Assembly (NCBI GenBank): GCA_019456185.1
Contig: VRUH01000002.1
Span: 120,228 to 184,227, forward strand
Reading direction: 5' to 3'
DNA from: Candidatus Glassbacteria bacterium
Lineage (GTDB): Bacteria > Gemmatimonadota > Glassbacteria > GWA2-58-10
DNA: 64,000 nucleotides
Shown one piece after another: positions 36,017-44,049 of this stretch; the first letter of the stretch is position 1; each line of letters opens with the position of its first letter. Below the pieces are notes generated by a model, which saw only the letters and a program-made list of their open reading frames with translations, was not told the origin of the DNA and did no database searches. The position numbers and the translations under genes are program-made.

Positions 36017-36029
36017 AAGCGCAGGTCTC

Positions 36030-36809
36030 TCACCTCCACCGCAGCGAAGTAATCGACTGGTGGGTCAGGAACAGTCCGACGAAACAGAACGACAGGTAAA
36101 AAAGAACGTCGCGTGAATCAACCACACCCATCGAGAAATTGGTAAAGTGAGAGGTAATCGAGATGTAATTGGCGATCTCTCCCCAGACGCTGACAGTCGC
36201 ATCGCTGACCCTGCCCACGATCCAGAGGAACAGGAATGCGCCGAACGTGAGCGCCCCGGCGATTATCTGGTTCTCGGTCAGCGAACTGATCAGGGTACCC
36301 ATACTGATTACCGCGGCCCCGTAGAGCACGATCCCGACATAGCTTGTCAGCACTGGTCCCAGGTCGGGGTTGCCGTAGAGGAACAGGTAGTACTGGAACA
36401 GCGCCGTTGGAATAACCATCGTCAAAAACAGCACGAACGCTGAAAGGAACTTGCCCAGCACCAGTTGAGTTATTGTCAGCGGTGAAGTCAGCAGCAGTTC
36501 CAGGGTGCCGGTCTTGCGCTCCTCGGCGAACAGCCTCATCGTGATCATCGGCAGCAGGAACAGGCTGATATTGCGCATGTTGTGGAACAGGTAGCGGATC
36601 ACCACATCGTTAATACTGAACTTGGGAATCGTCTGCTGGTAGGTCACAGCCTCGCTGGTGGCCTCGAACGTAAGCTGGACGAACTCGTTGAACTTGAAGA
36701 CGAACCGGTTGGCGACCAGGAACAGGAACACCCCGATCACCACATAGGCGATCGGGCTGAGGAAATACGACTTGTACTCGCGCCAGAAGATCGAGAATAT
36801 GTTCTGCAT
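36030..36809 (-). CDS. ABC transporter permease, GldF-like
   Basis: Six membrane segments are visible, for example YFLSPIAYVVIGVFLFLVAN, LSAFVLFLTMVIPTALFQY and YVGIVLYGAAVISMGTLI. The ABC-2 permease motif RLFAEERKTGTLELLLTSPLT marks the coupling loop that touches the ATPase. The cytoplasmic start IFSIFWREYKSYFLSPIAY is typical of GldF. It is separated from the ATPase gene by one base and forms the transporter with it and with the GldG-like protein. Confidence 0.9.
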   Translation of the reverse strand: MQNIFSIFWREYKSYFLSPIAYVVIGVFLFLVANRFVFKFNEFVQLTFEATSEAVTYQQTIPKFSINDVVIRYLFHNMRNISLFLLPMITMRLFAEERKTGTLELLLTSPLTITQLVLGKFLSAFVLFLTMVIPTALFQYYLFLYGNPDLGPVLTSYVGIVLYGAAVISMGTLISSLTENQIIAGALTFGAFLFLWIVGRVSDATVSVWGEIANYISITSHFTNFSMGVVDSRDVLFYLSFCFVGLFLTHQSITSLRWR

Positions 36810-36810
36810 T

Positions 36811-37797
36811 TCAGCTGCCCTCCTGCTGCGACCTGGCAGCCAGCTCGTCCGGAGTCCTGGTCGTAATCTTAATAAATATCTCCTCCAGCGTCATCGACTC
36901 CGGCCGCAGCTCCAGCAGCTGGGCGCCGCTTTCCACGACCGCCCTTGCCAGTTCGCCACGGCGGTCGTTGCCGAGCTTGCAGCTGACGTCGAACTGGCGC
37001 AGGCCGTCCTTCCTGCCGCCGGGAACCTGCTGCTCGTCTACTTTAACCACGCCCTCCACCGCACCCAGCCTGTCCCTGATCTCGGCCGGCGCCCCCTTGA
37101 GCAGTACCCGGACCACGTCGTGGCCGGTCAGCTTGCCGGTCAGCCGCTCGGTGGTGTCCTCGGCCAGCAGCAGCCCCCGGTCGATAATCAGCACGCGGTC
37201 GCAGGTCAGACTGGCCTCGGGCAGGATATGGGTCGAGAGCAGGATACTGTGCTCACCGGCCAGTTGACGGATCAGCTCCCTGACCCCGATGATCTGGTGC
37301 GGGTCCAGCCCGGCGGTGGGTTCGTCCAAGATCAGCACCGGCGGATTGTGGATCAGGGCCTGGGCCAGGCCCACGCGCTGACGATACCCCTTGCTGAGCT
37401 TGTGGATATGGACGTTGTGCACTTCCTCCAGCCCGCAGCGCTCCAGCACGTAGTTCAAGCGGCGCTTGCGGTCGCGGTAGCCGGAGAGACCCTTGATCTT
37501 GCCGCAGAAATTGAGATAGTCCCGTACCCTCATATCGCGGTAGACAGGAGGGGTTTCCGGCAGGTAGCCGATATTGCGCTTGACAGCCAGCGGACTGGTG
37601 AATATGTCGTGGCCGGCCACGGAGACCTCGCCGGCGTTGGCCGACAGGTAGCCGGTGATTATCCGCATGGTGGTTGTTTTGCCGGCGCCGTTGGGCCCCA
37701 GGAAGCCCAGGATCTCGCCCTTGCGCAGTTTGAAAGAGATATTGTCCACGGCCTTGAAATTGCCGTAACGCTTGGTGAGGTTACTGACCTGTATCAA
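36811..37797 (-). CDS. ABC transporter ATP-binding protein, GldA-like
   Basis: A complete ABC ATPase: Walker A GPNGAGKTT, Q-loop region IGYLPETPPVYRDM, signature LSKGYRQRVGLAQAL, Walker B PPVLILDEPTAGLDP and the switch His in STHILPEA. A C-terminal extension of ~90 residues (TTERLTGKLTGHDVVRVLL) is usual in this export subfamily. The TTG at 37795-37797 is chosen because GGAGG lies 6 bases upstream and the protein then begins MIQVSNLTKRYG. A GTG nine codons earlier would place that Shine-Dalgarno inside the gene. Confidence 0.92.
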   Translation of the reverse strand: MIQVSNLTKRYGNFKAVDNISFKLRKGEILGFLGPNGAGKTTTMRIITGYLSANAGEVSVAGHDIFTSPLAVKRNIGYLPETPPVYRDMRVRDYLNFCGKIKGLSGYRDRKRRLNYVLERCGLEEVHNVHIHKLSKGYRQRVGLAQALIHNPPVLILDEPTAGLDPHQIIGVRELIRQLAGEHSILLSTHILPEASLTCDRVLIIDRGLLLAEDTTERLTGKLTGHDVVRVLLKGAPAEIRDRLGAVEGVVKVDEQQVPGGRKDGLRQFDVSCKLGNDRRGELARAVVESGAQLLELRPESMTLEEIFIKITTRTPDELAARSQQEGS

Positions 37798-37845
37798 TCC
37801 TTGCCTCCACGCATATTGGTTCACCCGCCTGAAAAATTCGACGGA

Positions 37846-38724
37846 CTACCTGAACTTCTTCTCCCGCATGCGGAAGAAGCTCATCAGCGGTTCAATATAA
37901 GAACTTCCCAGCGTCAGGTCTATACAGTCCACGCGGGCGGACTTGAACAATGAATCCTGCGCTTGCCTGCGCTGATTCACCAGCCGGGAGAACCCCTCTC
38001 GCGCGGCCCGCGAACCGGTGTCGATAACCTCGCGCCGTCCGGTCTCCGCATCCTCCAGCTCGATCATCCCCACCGGCGGCAGTTCCAGTTCCCTGGGGTC
38101 GGCGATCCGCATCAGGATCACGTCGTGACGGCGCGCCAGGCTGCGCAGCGGTTTCTCGAAACCCTCGTCCAGGAAATCGCTGACCACGAACACCACGGTG
38201 CGACGGGTCAGCAGCCGCATCATGTACTCCATGCCCTCGCGGATACTAGTTCCGCGTTTCAGGGGCCGGTAGAACAGCAGCTCGCGGATTACGCGCAGCA
38301 CGTGCTTGCGCCCCTTCTTGGGCACCACTACTTTTTCGACTTCATCGGTGAAAATCGCCAGGCCCACGCGGTCGTTATTCTTGATCGCGCTGAACGCGAG
38401 CACGGCGCAGATCTCGGCGGCGAACTCGTTTTTCAATCTCTCGACCGAGCCGAACATCCCGCTGGCCGAAGCGTCCACCAGGAACACGACTGTCAGTTCG
38501 CGCTCCTCGACATATTTTTTGACGAAGGGCTGTCCCATCCTGGCGGTGACGTTCCAGTCGATCGAGCGCACGTCATCGCCCGGCTGGTACTCGCGCACCT
38601 CGCTGAACTCCATGCCCAGGCCCTTGAAGATACTGTGGTATTCACCGCTGAACACGTCTTCCACGATATTGCGGGTCACGATTTCGATCTGCTTGACCTT
38701 GCTGATCACATCGCGGGGGATCAC
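37846..38724 (-). CDS. DUF58 domain protein (VWA-like)
   Basis: A typical DUF58 protein: GEYHSIFKGLGMEFSEVREY, then PGDDVRSIDWNVTARMGQP and FVKKYVEERELTVVFLVDAS, where DASASG stands at the position of a MIDAS. RTVVFVVSDFLDEGFEKPL follows further on. DUF58 proteins are soluble and are nearly always encoded next to a MoxR ATPase, as here, where the start codon (GTG) comes one base after the MoxR stop. They are thought to be adaptors between MoxR and the VWA membrane proteins. Confidence 0.9.
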   Translation of the reverse strand: MIPRDVISKVKQIEIVTRNIVEDVFSGEYHSIFKGLGMEFSEVREYQPGDDVRSIDWNVTARMGQPFVKKYVEERELTVVFLVDASASGMFGSVERLKNEFAAEICAVLAFSAIKNNDRVGLAIFTDEVEKVVVPKKGRKHVLRVIRELLFYRPLKRGTSIREGMEYMMRLLTRRTVVFVVSDFLDEGFEKPLRSLARRHDVILMRIADPRELELPPVGMIELEDAETGRREVIDTGSRAAREGFSRLVNQRRQAQDSLFKSARVDCIDLTLGSSYIEPLMSFFRMREKKFR

Positions 38725-38725
38725 G

Positions 38726-39715
38726 TCAGGGTACCTCCACGGTCTCGAACACCTTGCGGATGATATCCTCGCTGGTCAGGTCCTCGGCCTCGGCCTCGTA
38801 GGTCAGCAGGATCCGGTGACGGAGGATGTCCGGCCCGATCTGCTTGATATCCTCGGGCGTGACATAACCCCGGCGGCGGACAAACGCGTTGGCCCGGGCG
38901 GCCCGGGCCAGAAAAATCGTGGCGCGGGGGCTGGCCCCGTATTCGATCAGTCCATCAAGCTCCCCGAGTCCGCATTTGGCCGGCTCGCGGGTGGCGAACA
39001 CAAGCGAAACGATATAGTCCTTGATTTTCTCGTCCATGTAGACATCGCGCACCACGCCGCGCAGCCGGATGATATCTTCGGACGTAAGCCTCTTCTCCAC
39101 CTGCGCCAACTCACCGCCGCTCATCCGTTCCAGGATCACCCTCTCCTCCTCGCGGGTGGGATAACCGACCCTGAGCTTGAACATGAACCGGTCGACCTGG
39201 GCCTCGGGCAGCGGGTATGTGCCCTCCTGCTCGATAGGGTTCTCGGTGGCCAGCACCAGAAAAGGGTTGGGAAGCTTGTAGGTGGATGTGCCGATCGTGA
39301 CCTGACGCTCCTGCATGGCTTCCAGCAGAGCGCTCTGCACTTTGGCCGGAGCGCGGTTGATCTCGTCGGCCAGGACGATATTGGTGAACACCGGTCCCTT
39401 GCGCGGCTCGAAATCACCGGTCTTCTGGTTGTAGATCATCGTTCCCAGCAGGTCGGCAGGCAGGAGGTCCGGCGTGAACTGCAGCCGCCCGAAATCAGCC
39501 TCGATAACCCTGGCCAGGGTACGTACACTCAGTGTTTTGGCCAGTCCCGGCACTCCCTCGATCAGCACGTGCCCGTCACAGAGAATCCCCAGCAGCAGGC
39601 GTTCCACCATGTAACGCTGGCCGACGATAACCCGGCCGACTTCCTCCAGCACCCGCTCCACAACTTCGCTTTCCCGCCTGACCTGCTCGTTCAGCTCCTG
39701 GATCTGTTCGTTCAT
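38726..39715 (-). CDS. MoxR-family AAA+ ATPase
   Basis: The AAA+ core shows Walker A LIEGVPGLAKT, Walker B IVLADEINRAPAKVQSALLE, sensor 1 LVLATENPIEQ and sensor 2 GASPRATIFLARAARANAF, the standard MoxR pattern. The family works as chaperones that switch VWA-protein complexes. It is the first gene of the 13.4-kb Bat/Gld run. The upstream region (39716-39947) holds two hairpins ending the previous operon; a promoter could not be read with confidence, though AT-rich stretches are present at about 39830-39850. Confidence 0.93.
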   Translation of the reverse strand: MNEQIQELNEQVRRESEVVERVLEEVGRVIVGQRYMVERLLLGILCDGHVLIEGVPGLAKTLSVRTLARVIEADFGRLQFTPDLLPADLLGTMIYNQKTGDFEPRKGPVFTNIVLADEINRAPAKVQSALLEAMQERQVTIGTSTYKLPNPFLVLATENPIEQEGTYPLPEAQVDRFMFKLRVGYPTREEERVILERMSGGELAQVEKRLTSEDIIRLRGVVRDVYMDEKIKDYIVSLVFATREPAKCGLGELDGLIEYGASPRATIFLARAARANAFVRRRGYVTPEDIKQIGPDILRHRILLTYEAEAEDLTSEDIIRKVFETVEVP

Positions 39716-39916
39716 CTGTTACTCCATACAGTTGCGTTGCCGTTATCCGCCCGTCCATTTGCATAATTGCCACCAAAAGCTGAAAAGCAATCGCCAAACT
39801 ATCCTGCCGGCACAGGCACGAAGCAGGTAACTTATTACTTTTTATAATCTTACGCAAGGCATTTTCGCACTTTTATCTCTCTGCCAGAGTGCAGCCATTT
39901 CATTTGAAGTAAAATT

Positions 39917-39930
39917 GCCCCATTTGGGGC
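39917..39930 (-). terminator. Second, short hairpin between the pyr and MoxR operons
   Basis: GCCCC (39917-39921) pairs with GGGGC (39926-39930) over a 4-base loop; on the minus strand AATTTTA follows. It may back up the stronger terminator just upstream in the transcript. Confidence 0.45.
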
Positions 39931-39947
39931 AGGCAGGGGTAAAATAA

Positions 39948-39977
39948 AAAGACTGAGACGGGGTCATCTCAGTCTTT
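39948..39977 (-). terminator. Rho-independent terminator of the pyr operon
   Basis: A perfect stem GACTGAGA (39951-39958) / TCTCAGTC (39967-39974), extended by A-T pairs, is followed on the minus strand by TTTTTATTTT. It lies 31 bases after the HEAT-lipoprotein stop. Confidence 0.85.
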
Positions 39978-40007
39978 CAAAACTCAGCTTTTGCCTGCGG
40001 CCGAGGG

Positions 40008-40784
40008 TCAGAGCGTACCGGGTTCGTAGGTCTCCAACTCCTCGATAGTGAGCTGGAAATTAATGTAAATCCCGTCCTCGCCGCTTTCCTGCATCCGTTT
40101 CGCCGCCAGTTCCTTGAGCAGGGGCAGCCGGGCGTGGAACAGCTCGTAATTGCCGGGCTTGAGCACCTCGAGTATCCCCACCGCCACGTAGGAGCAAAGT
40201 TCGAGGTCATCGCTCATGTTCTGCAGCACATCCACGAACGTCTGCTCCACCCTGCCGGCATAGGCCGTATTGATAAACGACGCCAGCGTGATCGGCAGGC
40301 CCAGCCGTAGGTCGCGGTTCTGGGTCGTGTCCTGTATAATGCCGATCAGCACCGGAACGCTGGAGGTGTCGCCCAACTCTCCCAGCGCCCAGATCACGGT
40401 TTCGCGCAGGAGATAATCGTCGCTGGTGACCAGCATCCGGTTTAGCGAATCGACCGCACCACGGTCTTTCAGGTTGCCCAGTGCGCTGACTATCCCGATC
40501 CTCACACTGAGGTCCGCGTTATGGATATAGGGGTGAAGAAGCCGCGGGTTATTGAGGTTGTTGAACGTGCGGATCACCGAGTCGCGCTGGACCGAGGTGC
40601 CGGTGTGAAGGATCTGGACGCCCTCGGTGACCATCACCTTCTCCCCCTCCAGCACCGGGTCGGCTTTCTCGCCTCCGCCGCAACCGGAAATCAGCAGCAT
40701 TGCGCTCAGAATACCCGGCAGCGCCGCTAAAGCAAATACACGCTTTCCACTCAGTATATGAAGAATTTTTGGCGCCTCGCGCAT
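40008..40784 (-). CDS. Lipoprotein with HEAT-type repeats
   Basis: An N-terminal signal (ALAALPGILSAMLLISGC) ends in a good lipobox, ISGC. The rest is helical with HEAT/PBS-lyase-like repeats: NADLSVRIGIVSALGNLKDR, DDYLLRETVIWALGELGDTS, and NRDLRLGLPITLASFINTAY. Such repeats bind proteins; no enzyme motif is seen. The ATG at 40784 has GAGGTG 6 bases upstream; a GTG three codons earlier overlaps that signal. It is the last gene after pyrR-pyrB-pyrC, with 39 bases separating it from the small membrane protein gene, so it would be made under pyrimidine control. Confidence 0.72.
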   Translation of the reverse strand: MREAPKILHILSGKRVFALAALPGILSAMLLISGCGGGEKADPVLEGEKVMVTEGVQILHTGTSVQRDSVIRTFNNLNNPRLLHPYIHNADLSVRIGIVSALGNLKDRGAVDSLNRMLVTSDDYLLRETVIWALGELGDTSSVPVLIGIIQDTTQNRDLRLGLPITLASFINTAYAGRVEQTFVDVLQNMSDDLELCSYVAVGILEVLKPGNYELFHARLPLLKELAAKRMQESGEDGIYINFQLTIEELETYEPGTL

Positions 40785-40823
40785 AGATTTCACCTCGTCG
40801 ATACTTGATCGTTTAACCGTTCT

Positions 40824-40973
40824 CTATTTGAACAGCGGAAAGTCGAACCAGCCAAGCTCGAAAACTTCGCTCACGGCGGCGGCGGCCAGAATCACGACAT
40901 ATACCGCAAATACGACCAGGCCGATAGTTCCGCCGCGGCCCCCTGTTTGACTGTCTGTGTTCTGTCCGGTCAT
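40824..40973 (-). CDS. Small 49-residue single-pass membrane protein
   Basis: The protein has a polar N-terminus rich in Gly, Thr and Gln, one membrane helix (GLVVFAVYVVILAAAAVSEVF) and a short aromatic end (LGWFDFPLFK). The ATG at 40973 has GGAGAT 3-6 bases upstream; the frame continues 23 codons further into the end of pyrC without a better start. No family is recognised. It lies between pyrC (31 bases) and the HEAT lipoprotein gene (39 bases) on the same strand, so it is very likely co-transcribed. Confidence 0.55.
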   Translation of the reverse strand: MTGQNTDSQTGGRGGTIGLVVFAVYVVILAAAAVSEVFELGWFDFPLFK

Positions 40974-41004
40974 CGAATCTCCGTAGGTTTCGCTGGAAAA
41001 TACA

Positions 41005-42297
41005 TCAATTTTGCCCCAACCGCCAGACCACTCTGCCCTCAACGATTGTGACCACTGCCCGGCCGGTCACCCTGCGGCCGTGAAACGGCGTGTTACGGCT
41101 TTTGGAGTAAAACTCGTTTTTATCGATTGTCCACTCCGTTTCCAAATCCAGCACGGTCACATCCGCCTGGGAGCCCACCTTCAGGCTGCCGCCCGGAATC
41201 TTGAGCAATTCGGCCGGAGCGGTACTCATCCGGCGGACCAGGGTCGGGAAATCGAGCACGCCTCCCAGGACCAGTTCGGAATACGAGAGCGGGAACGAGG
41301 TCTCCAGGCCCAGAATACCGCTCGGGGCGTCGGCGAACGCGGCCTCTTTCTCATCGTAATGGTGCGGGGCGTGGTCGCTGGCGATACAGTCGATCGTACC
41401 GTCGGCCAGGCCCCGGCGCATCGCTTCCACATCGGCAGCCATGCGCAGCGGGGGAGCCATTTTAGCATTCGTATCGTAGTTGCCCACCGCTTCCTCGGTG
41501 AGCGTGAAATGGTGCGGTGTAACCTCGGCGGTGACTTTCACGCCCCCCTCGGCCTTGAACTGCCGGACGATTTCCACCGAGCGCGCGGCGGAGATATGGG
41601 CCACGTGGAAACGCGCTCCGGTCAGGCGCGCCAGCACGCAGTCGCGGTAGACAATCACTTCTTCGGCTTCGGTCGGGTTGCCGGCCAGACCCAGGCGAAT
41701 GGCGGTTATCCCGGCGTTCATCACGCCCTTGCCCACCAGTTCGGGGTCCTCGCAGTGCTGCATCACCGGCACGTCGAAAATCAGCGAATAGGTCATCGCC
41801 TTGCGCATCACTTCGGCGCTGGACAGGCAGTGGCCGTCATCGGTGAACGCCACCGCTCCGGCGTCGAGCATCGATCCCATCTCCGCAAGGCTCTCGCCCT
41901 TGCTCTTCTTGGTGATCGAACCGATCGGGTAGACCCTGCTGTAGCCGGCGCGGATCGCCTCGCGAATGATATAGCCGACAGCTGCCTGGTTGTCGGTTAC
42001 CGGATTGGTGTTAGGCATGGCGGCCACGGCGGTAAAACCGCCGGCTGCCGCGGCCAGGCACCCGGATTCCACCGTTTCCTCATCTTCCCTGCCGGGTTCC
42101 CGGAGATGGACGTGCATGTCGATCAGGCCCGGGACAACCGCCTTGCCCGCCGCATCGATGACCTCATCCGCCTCGGCGGGCTTGATCGATTTTCCGATTT
42201 CGGCCACCTTGCCGCTGTCAAGCAATATATCGAGCTTTTCATCCACGCCGTTGGCCGGATCGACAAGCCGGCCACCGCGGACCAACAGACGTTTCAA
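41005..42297 (-). CDS. pyrC: Dihydroorotase
   Basis: PyrC closes carbamoyl-aspartate to dihydroorotate, the third step of pyrimidine synthesis. It is a class I amidohydrolase of 430 residues with metal ligands in GLIDMHVHLREPG, AFTDDGHC, MQHCED, EVTPHHFTL and CIASDHAPHHYDEKE. The tail FYSKSRNTPFHGRRVTG is typical. The start is TTG (42295-42297). It lies 29 bases after pyrB; in many bacteria class I PyrC and PyrB form a complex, which adjacent genes would favour. Confidence 0.94.
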   Translation of the reverse strand: MKRLLVRGGRLVDPANGVDEKLDILLDSGKVAEIGKSIKPAEADEVIDAAGKAVVPGLIDMHVHLREPGREDEETVESGCLAAAAGGFTAVAAMPNTNPVTDNQAAVGYIIREAIRAGYSRVYPIGSITKKSKGESLAEMGSMLDAGAVAFTDDGHCLSSAEVMRKAMTYSLIFDVPVMQHCEDPELVGKGVMNAGITAIRLGLAGNPTEAEEVIVYRDCVLARLTGARFHVAHISAARSVEIVRQFKAEGGVKVTAEVTPHHFTLTEEAVGNYDTNAKMAPPLRMAADVEAMRRGLADGTIDCIASDHAPHHYDEKEAAFADAPSGILGLETSFPLSYSELVLGGVLDFPTLVRRMSTAPAELLKIPGGSLKVGSQADVTVLDLETEWTIDKNEFYSKSRNTPFHGRRVTGRAVVTIVEGRVVWRLGQN

Positions 42298-42326
42298 TAT
42301 CCACCTGCTTTCTTTGTGTGTCCTGA

Positions 42327-43286
42327 TTAATCGCCCTGCTGACTTGCCGCATCGGCGGCCGCGGCCTGCTTGCCGCCGGCCAGCAGAAACAGCACGGCCA
42401 TCCTGACCGCCACCCCGTTGGTGACCTGCTTGAGAATCACCTGGTGCTCACCGTCGGCCACGTCGGAATCGATTTCCACGCCCCGGTTCATCGGCCCCGG
42501 ATGCAGGACCAGTACGTCGCGCCCGGCTTCTTCGAGCCGGCGGTTGGAGATTCCGTAGATGCGGTTGTACTCGCCGAGGGACGGGAACAGGTTGGACTGC
42601 ATGCGCTCGAGCTGAATCCTCAGCACGTTGACAACGTCGACCTCCGAGAGCGCATCCTCGATCCGGGGGTAGATTTTCACTCCCAGCTCAGTCAGGCTGC
42701 GAGGCACGAGCGTGGGCGGGCCGCACACGCCGACCTCGGCGCCCATCTTTTTCAGGCCCCAGATATTGGAGCGGGCCACGCGGCTGTGGATCACATCACC
42801 CACAATCGCCACCTTGATCCCCTCCAGGCGGCCCAGGTGGTCGCGGATCGTCAGCATGTCCAGCAAGCCCTGGGTCGGGTGCTCGTGCCAGCCGTCGCCC
42901 GCGTTGATCACGTTGGAATCGATCCTCTCGGCCAGAAACGCCGGCGCTCCGCTGGCCGCGTGACGGATCACGACCATGTCGATTTTCATCGCTTCCAGGT
43001 TGCGCGCCATGTCCACCAGGGTTTCGCCTTTGCTCACGCTGCTGGTGGAGACATTGACATTTACCGTATCTGCGCTGAGCCTCTTTTCGGCGAATTCGAA
43101 CGAGATCCGCGTGCGGGTGGAGGGCTCGAAAAACAGGTTGACAATCGTTTTGCCGCGCAGGACCGGTACTTTCTTGATCTGCCTTTCGCTGATCTCCTTG
43201 AAAGGCACGGCGGTATCGAGGATCATCCGGATTTCAGCGGATGAGAGTTCCTCGAGACCGAGCAGGTGCTTACGGGTGAATTGCAT
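42327..43286 (-). CDS. pyrB: Aspartate carbamoyltransferase catalytic subunit
   Basis: PyrB joins carbamoyl phosphate and aspartate. Motifs are the carbamoyl-phosphate site [56 protein letters not shown] and [13 protein letters not shown]. Length (319) is normal. No regulatory chain gene pyrI is adjacent. A low-complexity Ala/Gln tail ([16 protein letters not shown]) is unusual but harmless. Gene order pyrR-pyrB-pyrC is the common regulated operon in many phyla. Confidence 0.95.
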   Translation of the reverse strand: MQFTRKHLLGLEELSSAEIRMILDTAVPFKEISERQIKKVPVLRGKTIVNLFFEPSTRTRISFEFAEKRLSADTVNVNVSTSSVSKGETLVDMARNLEAMKIDMVVIRHAASGAPAFLAERIDSNVINAGDGWHEHPTQGLLDMLTIRDHLGRLEGIKVAIVGDVIHSRVARSNIWGLKKMGAEVGVCGPPTLVPRSLTELGVKIYPRIEDALSEVDVVNVLRIQLERMQSNLFPSLGEYNRIYGISNRRLEEAGRDVLVLHPGPMNRGVEIDSDVADGEHQVILKQVTNGVAVRMAVLFLLAGGKQAAAADAASQQGD

Positions 43287-43356
43287 CTCGAGGCAGACCT
43301 CAGGGGGTAAAAATTATAGGTTTTAGCGAGCCGCCATAAACGAACAGCGCCCGGCC

Positions 43357-43911
43357 TCAACCGAGCGCTTTAATCCAGACTCCATCGGCACCGTCGACTT
43401 CGCTCACCCGCACGACAACGTCCTCATCCTTGCGGGTGGAAATTTCCCTGCCGGTAAAATCGGCCCTGATCGGCAGTTCCTGATGGCCGCGGTCGATCAG
43501 GACGGCCAGCATGATCGATGAGGGCCGGCCGAAATCCACGATAGCGTCCAGCGCGGCGCGGATGGTCCTTCCGGTGTAGAAAACATCATCGACCAGCACC
43601 ACATTCATCCCGGTAATATCGGCGGGCAGGTCGGTGCTGCGCACAGTGGGCTGAACCGGGTTGTGACGGAGGTCGTCACGGTAGAGGGTGATATCGAGCT
43701 TGCCTGTCGGCACAACCGCGCCCTCGATATCGGAGATAATCGCCACCAGGCGCTCGGCCAGGTTGACTCCCCTGGTCTGGATTCCGACCACCAGCAGGTT
43801 TTCGGTCCCCTGGTTGCGCTCGACAATCTGGTTGGCGATCCTCCGCAGGGACCGCTCGACCATCCGGGCGTCCAGTACCTGCCGTTCTTCCTTTAGATCC
43901 TTGCCGCTCAT
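43357..43911 (-). CDS. pyrR: Bifunctional pyr operon regulator / uracil phosphoribosyltransferase
   Basis: The 184-residue protein has the PRPP-binding loop [21 protein letters not shown] and PyrR features [27 protein letters not shown] and [18 protein letters not shown]. PyrR makes UMP from uracil and, in Gram-positive bacteria and some others, binds pyr mRNA leaders to promote termination. A strong terminator lies 38 bases upstream of its start, which fits such control. It is 70 bases upstream of pyrB. Confidence 0.92.
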   Translation of the reverse strand: MSGKDLKEERQVLDARMVERSLRRIANQIVERNQGTENLLVVGIQTRGVNLAERLVAIISDIEGAVVPTGKLDITLYRDDLRHNPVQPTVRSTDLPADITGMNVVLVDDVFYTGRTIRAALDAIVDFGRPSSIMLAVLIDRGHQELPIRADFTGREISTRKDEDVVVRVSEVDGADGVWIKALG

Positions 43912-43948
43912 AAACTATCCATTCCCCGTACGACGATATCCGAGTCGC

Positions 43949-43993
43949 AAAAAAACCTCTGACCGGCCCCGTATACCGGGCCGGCCAAAGGTT
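43949..43993 (-). terminator. Strong rho-independent terminator before pyrR (possible attenuator)
   Basis: On the minus strand a stem of at least 14 bp (CCTTTGGCCGGCCC with GGGCCGGTCAGAGG, two G-U pairs, loop GGTATACG) is followed by seven T. It begins about 57 bases after the TPR gene stop and ends 38 bases before pyrR. It may simply end the TPR transcript or serve as a PyrR-controlled attenuator. Confidence 0.85.
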
Positions 43994-44049
43994 GCAACTG
44001 TCACAATCAGCCATCCATTAAAAACATACTCTTTTCGGACTGTAGTTGA

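Noticed and set aside
39830..39850. Promoter for the MoxR operon (TTGCGT with TAATAA)
   Set aside because: Spacing of 14 bases is too short and the -35 match is weak.
44031..44043. PyrR binding loop in the pyr leader
   Set aside because: Only part of the known consensus matches, and the site overlaps the end region of the preceding gene's transcript; kept only as a question.
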